NCBI GenBank assembly: GCA_902826025.1
Contig: CADEDH010000026.1
Coordinates: 9,197 to 58,570, forward strand
Length of the DNA: 49,374 nt
Source of the DNA: an uncultured Actinomycetes bacterium
GTDB lineage: Bacteria > Actinomycetota > Acidimicrobiia > Acidimicrobiales > SZUA-35
Reading direction: 5' to 3'
The notes under the pieces were generated by a model. It saw nothing but the letters and a program-made list of their open reading frames with translations. It was not told where the DNA came from and did no database searches. The position numbers and the translations under genes were made by a program. This document shows positions 1 to 11,484 of the stretch, one piece after another (position 1 is the first letter of the stretch; the number at the start of each line of letters is the position of its first letter).

Positions 1-828
1 GGCGGCGGATCGGGCGGCGGCACCGGGTCCGCCCAGTCGCCCTACGTGCCCGCCGGGTACTCGCTGACGTGGAACGACGAGTTCGACACCCTCAGCCTCG
101 ACAAGGCGGCCAACGGCAACGGCAACTGGGCCACCAAATGGGTGGGGTTCAACGTGCTGAGCCTGGCCGGTAACGGAGACCGGTGCATGAAGGCCTACCC
201 GGAGTTCACCGGCACCGGCGGGCCGCCGCTCGGGATCGAGACCCACCGGGTCGACAACGGCGTGCTGACCCTGTTCGGCCGCCCGATCCCCGAGAACCGC
301 AAGGCCCAGTTCTGGAACTACGAGGCCGCCTGCGGCATGCTCAGCGGCCAGCTGTCCCACGACCAGACCTACGGCTACTGGGAGACGAGGATCCGGGTCA
401 CCAACGTGTCCCAGGGCCACCACTGGGGGGTCTGGATGCTCCCGGCCAACAACGCCTGGCCGCCGGAGATCGACATCCTCGAGGTGGTGGGCCGCAAACC
501 CGGCGACTCGAACGTCGGCCCCAGCCGGTTCCATTTCACCGGCCACTTCAACGACGCCAATGGCCAGCACACCGGCAACGGACGGGCCGTCAACGCCCCC
601 GGGGCCCCCGACGCCTGGTACACCCTCGGGCTGGAGTGGACCCGCAACGAGGTGGTCTGGTACCTCGACGGCAAGGAGGTCCACCGCCTGGGCAACTTCT
701 TCGGCACCGTGCCCGCCTACTTCCTGATCACCCCGGAGATCGGCGGCAACTGGCCCGGGCCGACCTCCAGCCAGACGGTGTGGCCCATGTCGATGGACGT
801 CGACTACGTCCGGATCTACTCCCGGTGA
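1..828 (+). CDS. Glycoside hydrolase family 16 (beta-glucanase/laminarinase type), 5' end outside window
   Basis: The reading frame is open from base 1, so the gene begins upstream; 275 residues are visible. The first residues are a Gly/Ser-rich linker (GGGSGGGTGSAQSP), which implies another domain or a signal peptide before it. The catalytic domain follows, with the GH16 signature EIDILE at about 480 (nucleophile Glu, assisting Asp, acid/base Glu). Trp and Tyr residues around it (for example WGVWMLP before the motif and LGLEWTRNEVVWYLDG after) fit the GH16 jelly roll. GH16 enzymes cut beta-1,3 or mixed beta-1,3/1,4 glucans, agar or related glycans by a retaining mechanism; the exact substrate cannot be read here. 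The GTG at 46 is only an internal codon. It is probably secreted. Confidence 0.88.
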   Translation, partial: GGGSGGGTGSAQSPYVPAGYSLTWNDEFDTLSLDKAANGNGNWATKWVGFNVLSLAGNGDRCMKAYPEFTGTGGPPLGIETHRVDNGVLTLFGRPIPENRKAQFWNYEAACGMLSGQLSHDQTYGYWETRIRVTNVSQGHHWGVWMLPANNAWPPEIDILEVVGRKPGDSNVGPSRFHFTGHFNDANGQHTGNGRAVNAPGAPDAWYTLGLEWTRNEVVWYLDGKEVHRLGNFFGTVPAYFLITPEIGGNWPGPTSSQTVWPMSMDVDYVRIYSR

Positions 829-884
829 CGGCCCAGGGGGCCGGCGGCCGAGAGGAACCCGCCGGCCCTGGGTAGTGTCGGCTC

Positions 885-3290
<2,406 letters not shown>

Positions 3291-3353
3291 CGTTCCAGGA
3301 CGCGGTCGGCGACCAATCAGATGCCCGACCCGAGACCTTGAAGGGGACTCACC

Positions 3354-3884
3354 ATGTCAGACCTCAACCAGCTGTGGAACGCGGCGGCCGATGCCTTCGA
3401 CCAGCGCTACCAGGCCGTCACCGACGCCGCTCAGGACCAGCCGACGCCCTGTGCCGAGTGGAAGGTGAGCGACGTCGTGGCCCATGCCGTCGGTGTGCAG
3501 GCCGCCTTCGGCGGGGCGCTGGGGGCCGGCACGGCGGAGGATGCCGACTGGCCGACCGCCCGCGACGCCATGCGGACCGCCCTGTCCTCTCCGGGCGCCA
3601 CCGAGGGCACGGCCTTCTACGCCGGCTTCGGCGGCGAGGTCCCCAAGGCCATGCTGCTCAGTGTCGCCACCACCGACCTCCTGGTCCACACCTGGGACCT
3701 GGCCCGGGCCCTGGGGGTCGATGCCACCCTGCCCGCCGAGTCGGCCGCCGCCGCCCTGGCCGCCCTGCAGAGCCTGCCGGCCGAGGTCCTTCGGGCCCCG
3801 GGCCGCTTCGGCCCCGAGGTGGAGGTGCCGGCCGACGCCGACGCGCAGACCAAGCTCCTGGCCTTCGCCGGTCGCCAGCCCTGA
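3354..3884 (+). CDS. TIGR03086-family (DinB/mycothiol maleylpyruvate isomerase-like) protein
   Basis: The 176-residue protein begins with an N-terminal helix bundle pattern: MSDLNQLWNAAADAFDQR, then the typical PTPCAEWKVSDVVAHAVG. It ends with a helical region containing TTDLLVHTWDLARALG. This is the layout of the actinobacterial TIGR03086 family. That family has a DinB-like fold and metal-binding histidines and is related to mycothiol-dependent enzymes. The His in VVAHAVG and the His in LLVHTWDLA are the visible candidate metal ligands. The specific reaction is unknown. The ATG is preceded by AAGGGGA at a good distance. The gene follows the ATPase by 63 bases but need not be functionally linked to it. 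Confidence 0.75.
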   Translation: MSDLNQLWNAAADAFDQRYQAVTDAAQDQPTPCAEWKVSDVVAHAVGVQAAFGGALGAGTAEDADWPTARDAMRTALSSPGATEGTAFYAGFGGEVPKAMLLSVATTDLLVHTWDLARALGVDATLPAESAAAALAALQSLPAEVLRAPGRFGPEVEVPADADAQTKLLAFAGRQP

Positions 3885-3916
3885 GCGACCGACCCTCAGG
3901 CCACCGCTGAGTGGGG

Positions 3917-3959
3917 ACTGTGGCGCCTGGTGCTGCATTTTGCGCGCTGGCGCCACAGT
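3917..3959. terminator. Inverted repeat, likely bidirectional terminator
   Basis: A perfect 11-bp inverted repeat (ACTGTGGCGCC at 3917-3927 and its complement at 3949-3959) encloses a 21-nt loop that holds a short T run. It sits exactly between two converging transcripts, the TIGR03086 gene and the pilMN-pilO cluster. That position suits a terminator read from both sides. It may equally be a REP-like element. Confidence 0.5.
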
Positions 3960-3974
3960 TCACCCGGGGAGACC

Positions 3975-4217
3975 TCAGGGCCCGAGCGGCACCGCTTGGA
4001 ACGGATCGCGGGGTTGCTCCGGTAGCACCCAGGCCTCGGAATCCCCGGTGCCCGCCGGCGGCTCGGTGGTGTACGTCCCACTCATGGGCACCACGTCGGG
4101 CTCGGGCTCGGCCGCTCCCTCGCCGCCGAACAGCATGCGACCGTAGACGCCGCCGGCCAACAGCACGCACAGGCCGAGCACGATCAGGAGCTTGCTCGAC
4201 GGTGGCTCGCCGGTCAC
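3975..4217 (-). CDS. Small membrane protein with PilP/GspC-like RDPF motif
   Basis: This is an 80-residue protein with one N-terminal membrane segment (about residues 9-25, LLIVLGLCVLLAGGVYG). A short extracytoplasmic tail ends in PEQPRDPFQAVPLGP. In PilP and GspC proteins an RDPF sequence marks the start of the beta domain; here the chain stops just after it, so only the membrane anchor and the motif remain. The GTG start overlaps the pilO stop (GTGA), so it is translationally coupled to the pilM-N-O genes and is probably the last member of the alignment complex. Assignment as a PilP analogue rests on position and this short motif. No BLAST-type support is available. Confidence 0.5.
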   Translation of the reverse strand: MTGEPPSSKLLIVLGLCVLLAGGVYGRMLFGGEGAAEPEPDVVPMSGTYTTEPPAGTGDSEAWVLPEQPRDPFQAVPLGP

Positions 4218-4870
4218 TGCGACGCCTCCTGCTCGCCGCCCCCGCCCGGGGCGTCGGTACCGGCCACAGCGTCGTCGGCCACGGCGATGGCCGGGTCATC
4301 GACCGTCGGGGGTCGGACCAGCTCCTGGGTGGTGAAGATCCTCACCTCGAGGTCGCCGACCAGGGACGCTGCGTCGTTCTCGTCGGTCCGCAGGTCGATG
4401 AGGTCGACGATCACCAGGCGAGGCTGGTGCCGCAGATCGTCGAGGAACCCCATGAGCGCCTCGTACGCCCCCCGGGTGCCGATGCTGAGCGTGATCGACG
4501 AGGTGCCGGCCGGCATGCGGGCGGAGGCCTCGGGGTCGGAGTCGGACGACGCCGCCAACGGTGAGATCTGGTCCACCGTGACCCCCCGGGCCGCCGCCTG
4601 CTGACCCACCATCTGCACGAACTCGGAGACCTCGGCCTCGGCCGGCACGGCGGCCACGGCGGCGGCCAGGCGCTGTTCAGCCGGGCCGGCCTCAGCCGGC
4701 AGCGTCCGGGCCGCCACCGCCTCGGCCACCAGCGCGTCGCGCTCCGCCTCGACCCGGGTCAGCCGGTCGGCGTCGCCCGACAGCCTCGGGGGCAACCATC
4801 CCACCCCGAACCAGGCGGCGAGCACCGCCAACGGCGGACCCCCCAGCTGGGCCACAGCCCGCGGCGTCAC
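4214..4870 (-). CDS. pilO: Type IV pilus alignment protein PilO
   Basis: The 218-residue protein has a membrane segment near residues 11-28, a coiled-coil-prone stretch (residues 33-75, rich in Ala, Glu and Arg), then a small alpha/beta domain. It includes FVQMVGQQAAARGVTVDQISP and YEALMGFLDDLRHQPRLVIVDLIDL. Those two phrases are typical of PilO, where the ferredoxin-like periplasmic domain dimerises with PilN. The GTG start overlaps the pilMN stop by four bases, and its own stop overlaps the next start. In this family PilO links the cytoplasmic PilM ring to the outer parts of the pilus machine. Assignment is good on domain pattern and context. Confidence 0.82.
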   Translation of the reverse strand: MTPRAVAQLGGPPLAVLAAWFGVGWLPPRLSGDADRLTRVEAERDALVAEAVAARTLPAEAGPAEQRLAAAVAAVPAEAEVSEFVQMVGQQAAARGVTVDQISPLAASSDSDPEASARMPAGTSSITLSIGTRGAYEALMGFLDDLRHQPRLVIVDLIDLRTDENDAASLVGDLEVRIFTTQELVRPPTVDDPAIAVADDAVAGTDAPGGGGEQEASQ

Positions 4871-6612
4871 GGCGCCTCCGTCCCCGGCACCGGCACTGAC
4901 ACCGGCACCGGCAACCCGGGCGACAACGGCTCGGCCCGCTCGGTGATGGCCCCGTCAACGGTGAAGACCTCGGCCACCTGTTCGGTGGGACCGTACGGGC
5001 CGTGGGCCGACTGCGACAGCCACAGCCCCCTGACCAGCGGCAGCGTCTGCACCTCCCGGAGCCAGCGCCCCACCCCGTCGAGCCCGCCAGCCACGCCGGT
5101 GGCGTTGAACACCCCGGGAGGCGGTGGACCGCTCCATCCGGTGGGTGCCTCTCCGGCCTTCGACCGCTGCACCCGTAACGACACGAGGAACGTGTCGGGC
5201 GGCATCACCTCCGCCATTCGGCGGACCACGGTGGGCAGGCCGTAGTCGTCGAGGCGGAGTGCGTCGATCCGGGCCGACGCCCGCTCCGCTTCGGCCTGAC
5301 GGTCCCGCTCGGCCTGGAACATGGCCAGCTCGTCCTGGAGATGACTCACCTGCGCCTCGGCGGCGGCCGCTACCTGGGCCGTGTCGGCCCGGGCCGCCCA
5401 GCGCGACGAGGCATCGGTCACCAGCACCGGGCACAGCGCCACCGCCGCCGCCGTCCCCACCGCCAGTCGGGCCCGGGCCGCCCTTCGGGCCCGCTCCTGC
5501 GGGGGCACCAGATCGAACCGGCGGAGATCGAGGCGACCGCCGGCGCCGACCAGCCCCACGCTGGCGGCGTCGTCGTAGCTGTGGGGGTCGCCGGCATCGA
5601 CCGGCCAGCCCGACTGCTCGAAACGGAGGATCTCGGCGTCGGGAAACGTCTCGGCCAGCTCCGACGCCAACCCACCGGCCCCCGACTGGGCCCCGCACAA
5701 CACGATGCGCTCGACCCGCCGGCTGTCGAGTTCGCTGACGTAGTAGTGGAGGGTGCGCCGTACCCCCTCCACCACGGTGGCCAGGCCGGGGGCCCAGGCC
5801 GGGCCGCCCGGAGCCGAGGGGGCGGAACCGCCCGTATAGCCCGCCAACAGGGCCAGCTCCATCTCCAGCTCGTCGGACAGCGACGCCTCACCCGCCCCCA
5901 GACCGGCGGTGATCACCCGGGAGAACAGCAGGCCGCCCCGGTCGTGCACCACCACCCCGGTGGAGCGGGAGCCGAGCTCCACCAACACGCCCAGGCTCTC
6001 CGGGGCCAGGTCCCGGTCGATCCCCATGGCGCCCACCAGGGCCGCCGGGACCAACTCGGTGGCCGCCGGGCGGAGGCCGGCCAGGCGGGCGGCCCGGCCC
6101 AGGTCGACCACCGCCCCCTGGCGAACGGCCAGGATCACGACCTGGGTGGCCGAGCCGTAGCCCGGGCCGCCGGCGTCGAGCTCGACCGCAGAAACCAGGG
6201 CCTCCTCCACCGGGTAGTTGAGGAGCTCGCCGATGTCGTACCGGGCGGCCTGGGCCAGCTCGGCCGGCGGCAGAGCCGGCATCTCCACCCGCCGGATGAC
6301 GGCGGCCCGGGCGTCGAGACCGAGCACCACCCGCCGGCTGGCGAAGCCGGCCTGCGCCCACAGGGCCCGGAGGGCGACGGCGAAGCGGTCGACGTCGACG
6401 ATCTCGCCGTGCTCCACCACCCCGGCGTCGAGCTCGACCGTGCCGACGGCCGACACCTCGCGGTTCCGCCCCGGGCCGCCCGAACGTCCGACCCGGCGCC
6501 GCTCCACCCCGCGCAGCGACCAGTCGTCATAGGCCACACCGACGAGCCGGCCGGGGCCCGGCCCGCTCCAGGATCGGTGCCAGCCGCCGGACATGCGCCG
6601 CGGGAGCTCCAT
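4867..6612 (-). CDS. Fused PilM-PilN type IV pilus assembly protein
   Basis: One reading frame of 581 residues joins two proteins that are normally separate. Residues 1 to about 360 are PilM, an actin-like ATPase fold: the opening strand is VGVAYDDWSLRGVE, followed by PALPPAELAQAARYDIGELLNYP and VLVELGSRSTGVVV. From about residue 365 the chain continues as PilN: RFDLVPPQERARRAA (equivalent of the PilN NLLP start that binds PilM), a membrane segment (LAVGTAAAVALCPVLV), a coiled coil, then a ferredoxin-like domain with GVGRWLREVQTLPLVRGLWL. In other bacteria the PilN N-terminus docks onto PilM, so fusion would fix a 1:1 ratio. I chose the ATG at 6612; the frame is open upstream to 6708. A GGGCTCAAT element about 30 bases upstream matches one before pilB. 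Confidence 0.83.
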   Translation of the reverse strand: MELPRRMSGGWHRSWSGPGPGRLVGVAYDDWSLRGVERRRVGRSGGPGRNREVSAVGTVELDAGVVEHGEIVDVDRFAVALRALWAQAGFASRRVVLGLDARAAVIRRVEMPALPPAELAQAARYDIGELLNYPVEEALVSAVELDAGGPGYGSATQVVILAVRQGAVVDLGRAARLAGLRPAATELVPAALVGAMGIDRDLAPESLGVLVELGSRSTGVVVHDRGGLLFSRVITAGLGAGEASLSDELEMELALLAGYTGGSAPSAPGGPAWAPGLATVVEGVRRTLHYYVSELDSRRVERIVLCGAQSGAGGLASELAETFPDAEILRFEQSGWPVDAGDPHSYDDAASVGLVGAGGRLDLRRFDLVPPQERARRAARARLAVGTAAAVALCPVLVTDASSRWAARADTAQVAAAAEAQVSHLQDELAMFQAERDRQAEAERASARIDALRLDDYGLPTVVRRMAEVMPPDTFLVSLRVQRSKAGEAPTGWSGPPPPGVFNATGVAGGLDGVGRWLREVQTLPLVRGLWLSQSAHGPYGPTEQVAEVFTVDGAITERAEPLSPGLPVPVSVPVPGTEAP

Positions 6613-6641
6613 CCTGGATCCATCGGGTGGCGGCCGGCCGA

Positions 6642-6650
6642 ATTGAGCCC
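6642..6650 (-). promoter_or_regulatory. Possible -10-like element before pilMN
   Basis: On the minus strand this reads GGGCTCAAT, with 29 bases between it and the chosen pilMN start. A near-identical CGGCTCAAT lies 30 bases before the pilB start. The shared spacing suggests a common promoter element, but no clear -35 partner is seen. Confidence 0.25.
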
Positions 6651-6749
6651 GGTCCGACCCCCGGGGACCGATCAGTCGGCCCGACCATGCCGGCCTCACG
6701 GGAGCCACACGACACCGCGGGCTAAGCCCGGCCGCACCACCGCCGATTG

Positions 6750-7253
6750 ATGACGATGGCAGGCGCCGCGCCGTCGCAGCCGCGCCACGATGGCGAGGCC
6801 GGGTTCTCGATCGTGGAGGCGATCGTGGCCACCATGCTGCTGGCAGTGGGGGTGCTGGCGGTGCTGGGGTCGATGGGGGCGGCGGCCCGCACCGGGGCGG
6901 CCGGCGATCACCGTCAGGAAGCGGCCCGATTGGCGTCGGGTGAGTTGGAGGCCGTGCGGGCCGTCCCCTACGCCGAGGTCGGCATCGCCCTCACCAGCCG
7001 GGGCTACATGGCCCGATTCGAGGGCCGGCCCACGGTCACCGCCACCGTCAACCGGGTGGAGGCGACGGGCACGGCCACCGTCGGCGACACCACCTACACC
7101 ATCCGTCGCCACGTCACCTGGGCCCCGATACAGGTCGGGTCGGTCCGCAACGTCCAGGGCTACAAGATGGCCACCGTGATGGTGTCGTGGACCGACGCCT
7201 CCGGCGCCCACCAGCTCCGGCAGGACACCGGCCTGTACGAGGTGGCCGGTTGA
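6750..7253 (+). CDS. PilV-like minor prepilin
   Basis: The product has 167 residues. After a short polar leader it carries a class III prepilin cleavage site, GEAG/FSIVEAIVATMLLAVGVL, with Phe at +1 and Glu at +5. A hydrophobic helix (about residues 22-42) follows, then GDHRQEAARLASGELEAVRAVPY, the PilV/PulI-type continuation. Minor pilins of this type prime pilus assembly and may form the tip. It opens the plus-strand minor pilin operon and diverges from pilMN. Start choice lies between TTG 6747, ATG 6750 and ATG 6756; I prefer 6750. Its stop overlaps the next start. Confidence 0.82.
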   Translation: MTMAGAAPSQPRHDGEAGFSIVEAIVATMLLAVGVLAVLGSMGAAARTGAAGDHRQEAARLASGELEAVRAVPYAEVGIALTSRGYMARFEGRPTVTATVNRVEATGTATVGDTTYTIRRHVTWAPIQVGSVRNVQGYKMATVMVSWTDASGAHQLRQDTGLYEVAG

Positions 7254-7857
7254 CCGCCGCCGCCGGCCGGGCCCGGCGCCCGGGGGCCGAACGGTCCGAG
7301 GCCGGGACGTCGTTGCCCGAGGTCCTCGCTGTCGTGTCGATCCTCGCCGTGTTGAGCGGCGCCCTGTTCGCCGTGTTGCAGACGGTGTCGAGCTTCGAGG
7401 CCGGTACCGCCGCTCGGGCCAACGCCCGGGACGACCTCACCCTGGCCTTCGACGCCATCGCCGCCGACCTCCGGGTCGGCACGCCGGCCGCCTCCCGGCC
7501 GGCCGGCGGCCAACCGGCCGACACCCTGGCCCTGCTGGTCACCGACCGCTACGCCACCCCCACCCTCGTGTACTGGACCGTAGGGCGGGCGGGGCTGGAG
7601 CGGCTGGAGGCCGACCCGGTGTCGCTGCGCATCACCGGCCGGACCGTGGTCGATCCTGGGGTGGAGCCGGCAGCCGTGGCCCCCTTCGTCTACGTCGATG
7701 CCGCCGGCAACCGCCTCGATCCCGTGCGGGTGACGGCCGATCAGCTGGCCCGGTGCACGACCCTGGTGGAGGTGACGCTGGCCGTGCCCGACGGCCAGCA
7801 GGTGTTGTCGGCCACCGAGCGGCGAGCGGTCCGCACCCGCCCACCGGAGACCGGGAC

Positions 7858-7864
<7 letters not shown>
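7250..7864 (+). CDS. Minor prepilin (PilW/PulJ-like) with Thr at +1
   Basis: The 204-residue protein carries a prepilin motif EAG/TSLPEVLAVVSILAVLSGALFAVLQ, with Glu at +5. The +1 residue is Thr rather than the usual Phe or Met. The hydrophobic helix leads into SFEAGTAARANARDDLTLAFDAIAADLR, which resembles PilW/PulJ pseudopilins. Translation probably starts at TTG 7250, which overlaps the previous stop. The frame stays open upstream to 7187, but that region is inside the preceding gene. It probably belongs to the minor pilin tip complex with its neighbours. Confidence 0.72.
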
Positions 7865-8933
<1,069 letters not shown>

Positions 8934-8937
<4 letters not shown>

Positions 8938-9653
8938 CCGTCGCCGGGCCCGTGATCGGGTGGCTGGCCGTCGGCCTGGCCGCCGGCCGGGCCGCCCGGT
9001 GGGCCGCCGACCGTGACCGGGACCAGACCAGGCGCCGGGCCGGCGCCGTGCGGGGGCCGGTGGCCTGGGACGGCGCCGGCGTCGAGGCGGTGTGCGCCGT
9101 GGTGCTGGCCGCCGTGGCGGCCCAGCTGGATTGGGGTTGGTCGGCCGCGCCCTACGTCAGCCTGGTGGCCACGCTGGCCGCCGTCACCATCACCGACCTG
9201 CGCCACTACCGGGTCCCCGATCGAATCCTGGCCGCCGGACTGACGGCCACGACGCTGGCCATGGGAGCGATCGGCGCCACCACCGGTCGGCCCGACCAGC
9301 TGCGGTGGGCCGCAGTGGGCGCCGTCGTGTTCCCAGCGCCCCTGCTCATGATCCACCTGGCCGCCCCCCGGGGCCTGGGCCGGGGTGACGTGAAGCTGAG
9401 CGTCCTCCTCGGCGCCGGGATCGGCTGGATCGGCCCCCCCGGCGTGGGCACGGTGCTCCTGGTGGTGTGGACCCTGATCGTGGCCTGCGGGCTCGGTCTG
9501 GTGGGGGCGATGGTGCAACGGGCGGCCACCACCGCCCGTCCGGCGGCAAGCAGCCCGCCGGGAGGGGCGCCGGCCGGTTCGATCCCGTTCGCCCCGGCCC
9601 TGTCGATCGCCACCATCGGCGTGGTGATCGCCGCCGGCCTGATCCTCGGGTGA
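8934..9653 (+). CDS. pilD: Prepilin peptidase (A24 family)
   Basis: This 239-residue, multi-pass membrane protein has both catalytic aspartates of the A24 aspartic peptidases. One is in TDLRHYRVPDRI and the other in GLGRGDVKLSVLLG (the GxGDxK motif). It should cut the leader peptides of the prepilins encoded here. Unlike most PilD proteins, the N-terminal region has one membrane segment and a charged loop without the paired CxxC motifs, so the N-methylation domain may be missing or reduced. The ATG at 8934 overlaps the preceding stop (ATGA). The longer upstream frame is a shadow of the PilX-like gene. Confidence 0.87.
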
Positions 9654-9661
9654 CCGGGGCG

Positions 9662-11383
9662 TCAGGTGATGACGCGGAACAGCTCCTCGACGGTGGTGAG
9701 ACCCTGTCGCACCTTGCGCAGCCCATCGACCCGCAGCGTGGTCATCCCCTGGGCCACCGCCACCCGTTCGATGTCGTCGGCCCGACCCCGGGACAACACC
9801 AGCTCGGCGATCTCCTCGGTCATGGTCAGGACCTCGTGGATGGCGAACCGGCCCCGGTAGCCGGTGCCGGCGCACGCTTCGCAACCCACGGCCACGAAGC
9901 AGGCGAACGTGTCGCCGGCCCGCAGATCCTCGGGTAGTGCCACCAGGCCGCTGTCACCCAGGCCCAGCTGGTCGAGCCGGAGGTCCCGGGGTTGGCGGCA
10001 CCGCTCGCACAGCCGCCGGGCCAGGCGCTGGGCCAGCACGGCCGACAGTGACGACGCCACCAGGAACGGCTCCACCCCCATCTCCACCAACCGCATCGGG
10101 GTGGAGGCGCTGTTGTTGGTGTGGAGGGTGCTCAGCACCAGGTGGCCGGTGAGCGACGCCTCCACCGCGATCGTGGCCGTCTCCCCGTCGCGGATCTCGC
10201 CCACCAGCATGATGTCGGGGTCGGCCCGCAGGAACGACCGCAGGGCCCGGGCGAAGGTCAGCCCCGACCTCAGGTTCACCTGGACCTGCTTGATCCCGTC
10301 CATCCGGTACTCGACCGGGTCCTCCACCGTGACGATGTTGCGGGTGGAGTCGCGCAGCTCCTGCAGGGTGGCGTACAGCGTGGTCGACTTCCCCGAACCG
10401 GTCGGCCCGGTCACGAGGATCGCGCCCCACGGGCGCTGGTAGGCCTGTCGGTAGCGGGTCAGCTGCTCGGGATGGAACCCCAGCTGGGCCACCCCGGCCC
10501 CTTCGTTGCCGCTGCGCAGGATCCGCAGGACCACCGCCTCGCCGTGCACGGTCGGCAGCGTCACCACCCGTATGTCGTGATCGAGCCCGTTGACCTCGAC
10601 GGTGAGCCGGCCGTCCTGGGGCACCCGCCGCTCGGCGATGTCGATGTCGGCCATCACCTTGATGCGGCTGATGATGCCGGCCTGGAGGGAACGGGGCGGC
10701 GACATGGCCTCGTGGAGCACACCGTCGACCCGGAAACGGATCCGCAGATCGTCGGAGCTGGGCTCGACGTGGATGTCGGATGCCCGCTCCTGGATGGCCT
10801 TGGACAGCAGCAGATCCACGAACTGGACGATCGGCGCCTTCTCCTCACCGTCGTCGACCCGTACGGTGGCCGCCGCCGGTTCGATCTGTTGGCGGCTCTC
10901 GCCCACTGCGGCCTGGATGGTCTCCTGGACCCGGGAATCGCTGTGCCCGAGGCGGTCGATGGCGGCCTGGATCTGGGCCGCCTCGCCCATCACCGGCTTG
11001 ACCTGGCGGCCCACCAGCGAGCGGATGTCGTCGAGGGCGAGCACGTCGACCGGGTTGGCCATGGCCACCACGACCTGGGGCCCCTCCCGCCACACGGGCA
11101 GCGCCCGGTGGCGGTGGGCCAGGCTCCGGGGCACGAGCTGGGCCACCTCTCCGTCGATCGAATGATCGTCGAGGTCGACGAACTCCAGCCCGAACTGCAC
11201 CGCCAGGGCCCGCACCAGATCGCGCGGCTTGACCACCCCGCTGGCCAGCAGCACCTCCCCCAGCCGGCGACCGGTCTCCCGTTGGGCGGCGAGGGCGGCC
11301 GTGATCTCGCCTTCACTCACGATCCCGAGCTCGACCAGGATCTCCCCGATCCGGCGGCGGGTGACGGCGGCGGTCTGGCTCAT
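9662..11383 (-). CDS. pilB: Type IV pilus extension ATPase PilB
   Basis: The 573-residue protein has a GspE N-terminal domain (residues about 5-150, including RRIGEILVELGIVSEGEITAAL), then the secretion ATPase core. Walker A is GPTGSGKSTT near residues 324-333, the Asp box and Walker B follow (DIMLVGEIRDGETA), and the His box is LVLSTLHTNN. A C-terminal zinc site is formed by CERC and CEAC. These are the hallmarks of the extension motor that polymerises pilin at the inner face of the membrane. I start at ATG 11383 (MSQTAAVTRRR); the frame runs upstream, but that part is low-complexity and unlike the family. It is divergent from pilT and convergent with pilD. Confidence 0.92.
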   Translation of the reverse strand: MSQTAAVTRRRIGEILVELGIVSEGEITAALAAQRETGRRLGEVLLASGVVKPRDLVRALAVQFGLEFVDLDDHSIDGEVAQLVPRSLAHRHRALPVWREGPQVVVAMANPVDVLALDDIRSLVGRQVKPVMGEAAQIQAAIDRLGHSDSRVQETIQAAVGESRQQIEPAAATVRVDDGEEKAPIVQFVDLLLSKAIQERASDIHVEPSSDDLRIRFRVDGVLHEAMSPPRSLQAGIISRIKVMADIDIAERRVPQDGRLTVEVNGLDHDIRVVTLPTVHGEAVVLRILRSGNEGAGVAQLGFHPEQLTRYRQAYQRPWGAILVTGPTGSGKSTTLYATLQELRDSTRNIVTVEDPVEYRMDGIKQVQVNLRSGLTFARALRSFLRADPDIMLVGEIRDGETATIAVEASLTGHLVLSTLHTNNSASTPMRLVEMGVEPFLVASSLSAVLAQRLARRLCERCRQPRDLRLDQLGLGDSGLVALPEDLRAGDTFACFVAVGCEACAGTGYRGRFAIHEVLTMTEEIAELVLSRGRADDIERVAVAQGMTTLRVDGLRKVRQGLTTVEELFRVIT

Positions 11384-11413
11384 TGTCGTCACCGTCGGCC
11401 GCCGCCACGCCAG

Positions 11414-11422
11414 ATTGAGCCG
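11414..11422 (-). promoter_or_regulatory. Possible -10-like element before pilB
   Basis: The minus strand reads CGGCTCAAT, 30 bases from the pilB start, the same spacing as the GGGCTCAAT before pilMN. A 17-bp palindrome (AGCCCGGG-C-CCCGGGCT, 11432-11448) lies just beyond it in the pilB/pilT intergenic region and could be an operator. Function is inferred only. Confidence 0.25.
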
Positions 11423-11484
11423 GGCCGGCCGAGCCCGGGCCCCGGGCTGTTTCAGCGGGCGGTGGCGATGGCCGATGGGATGGG

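Noticed and set aside
5341-6750. 469-codon plus-strand frame opposite pilMN
   Set aside because: It is antisense to the PilM-PilN frame, which has clear domains and operon structure.
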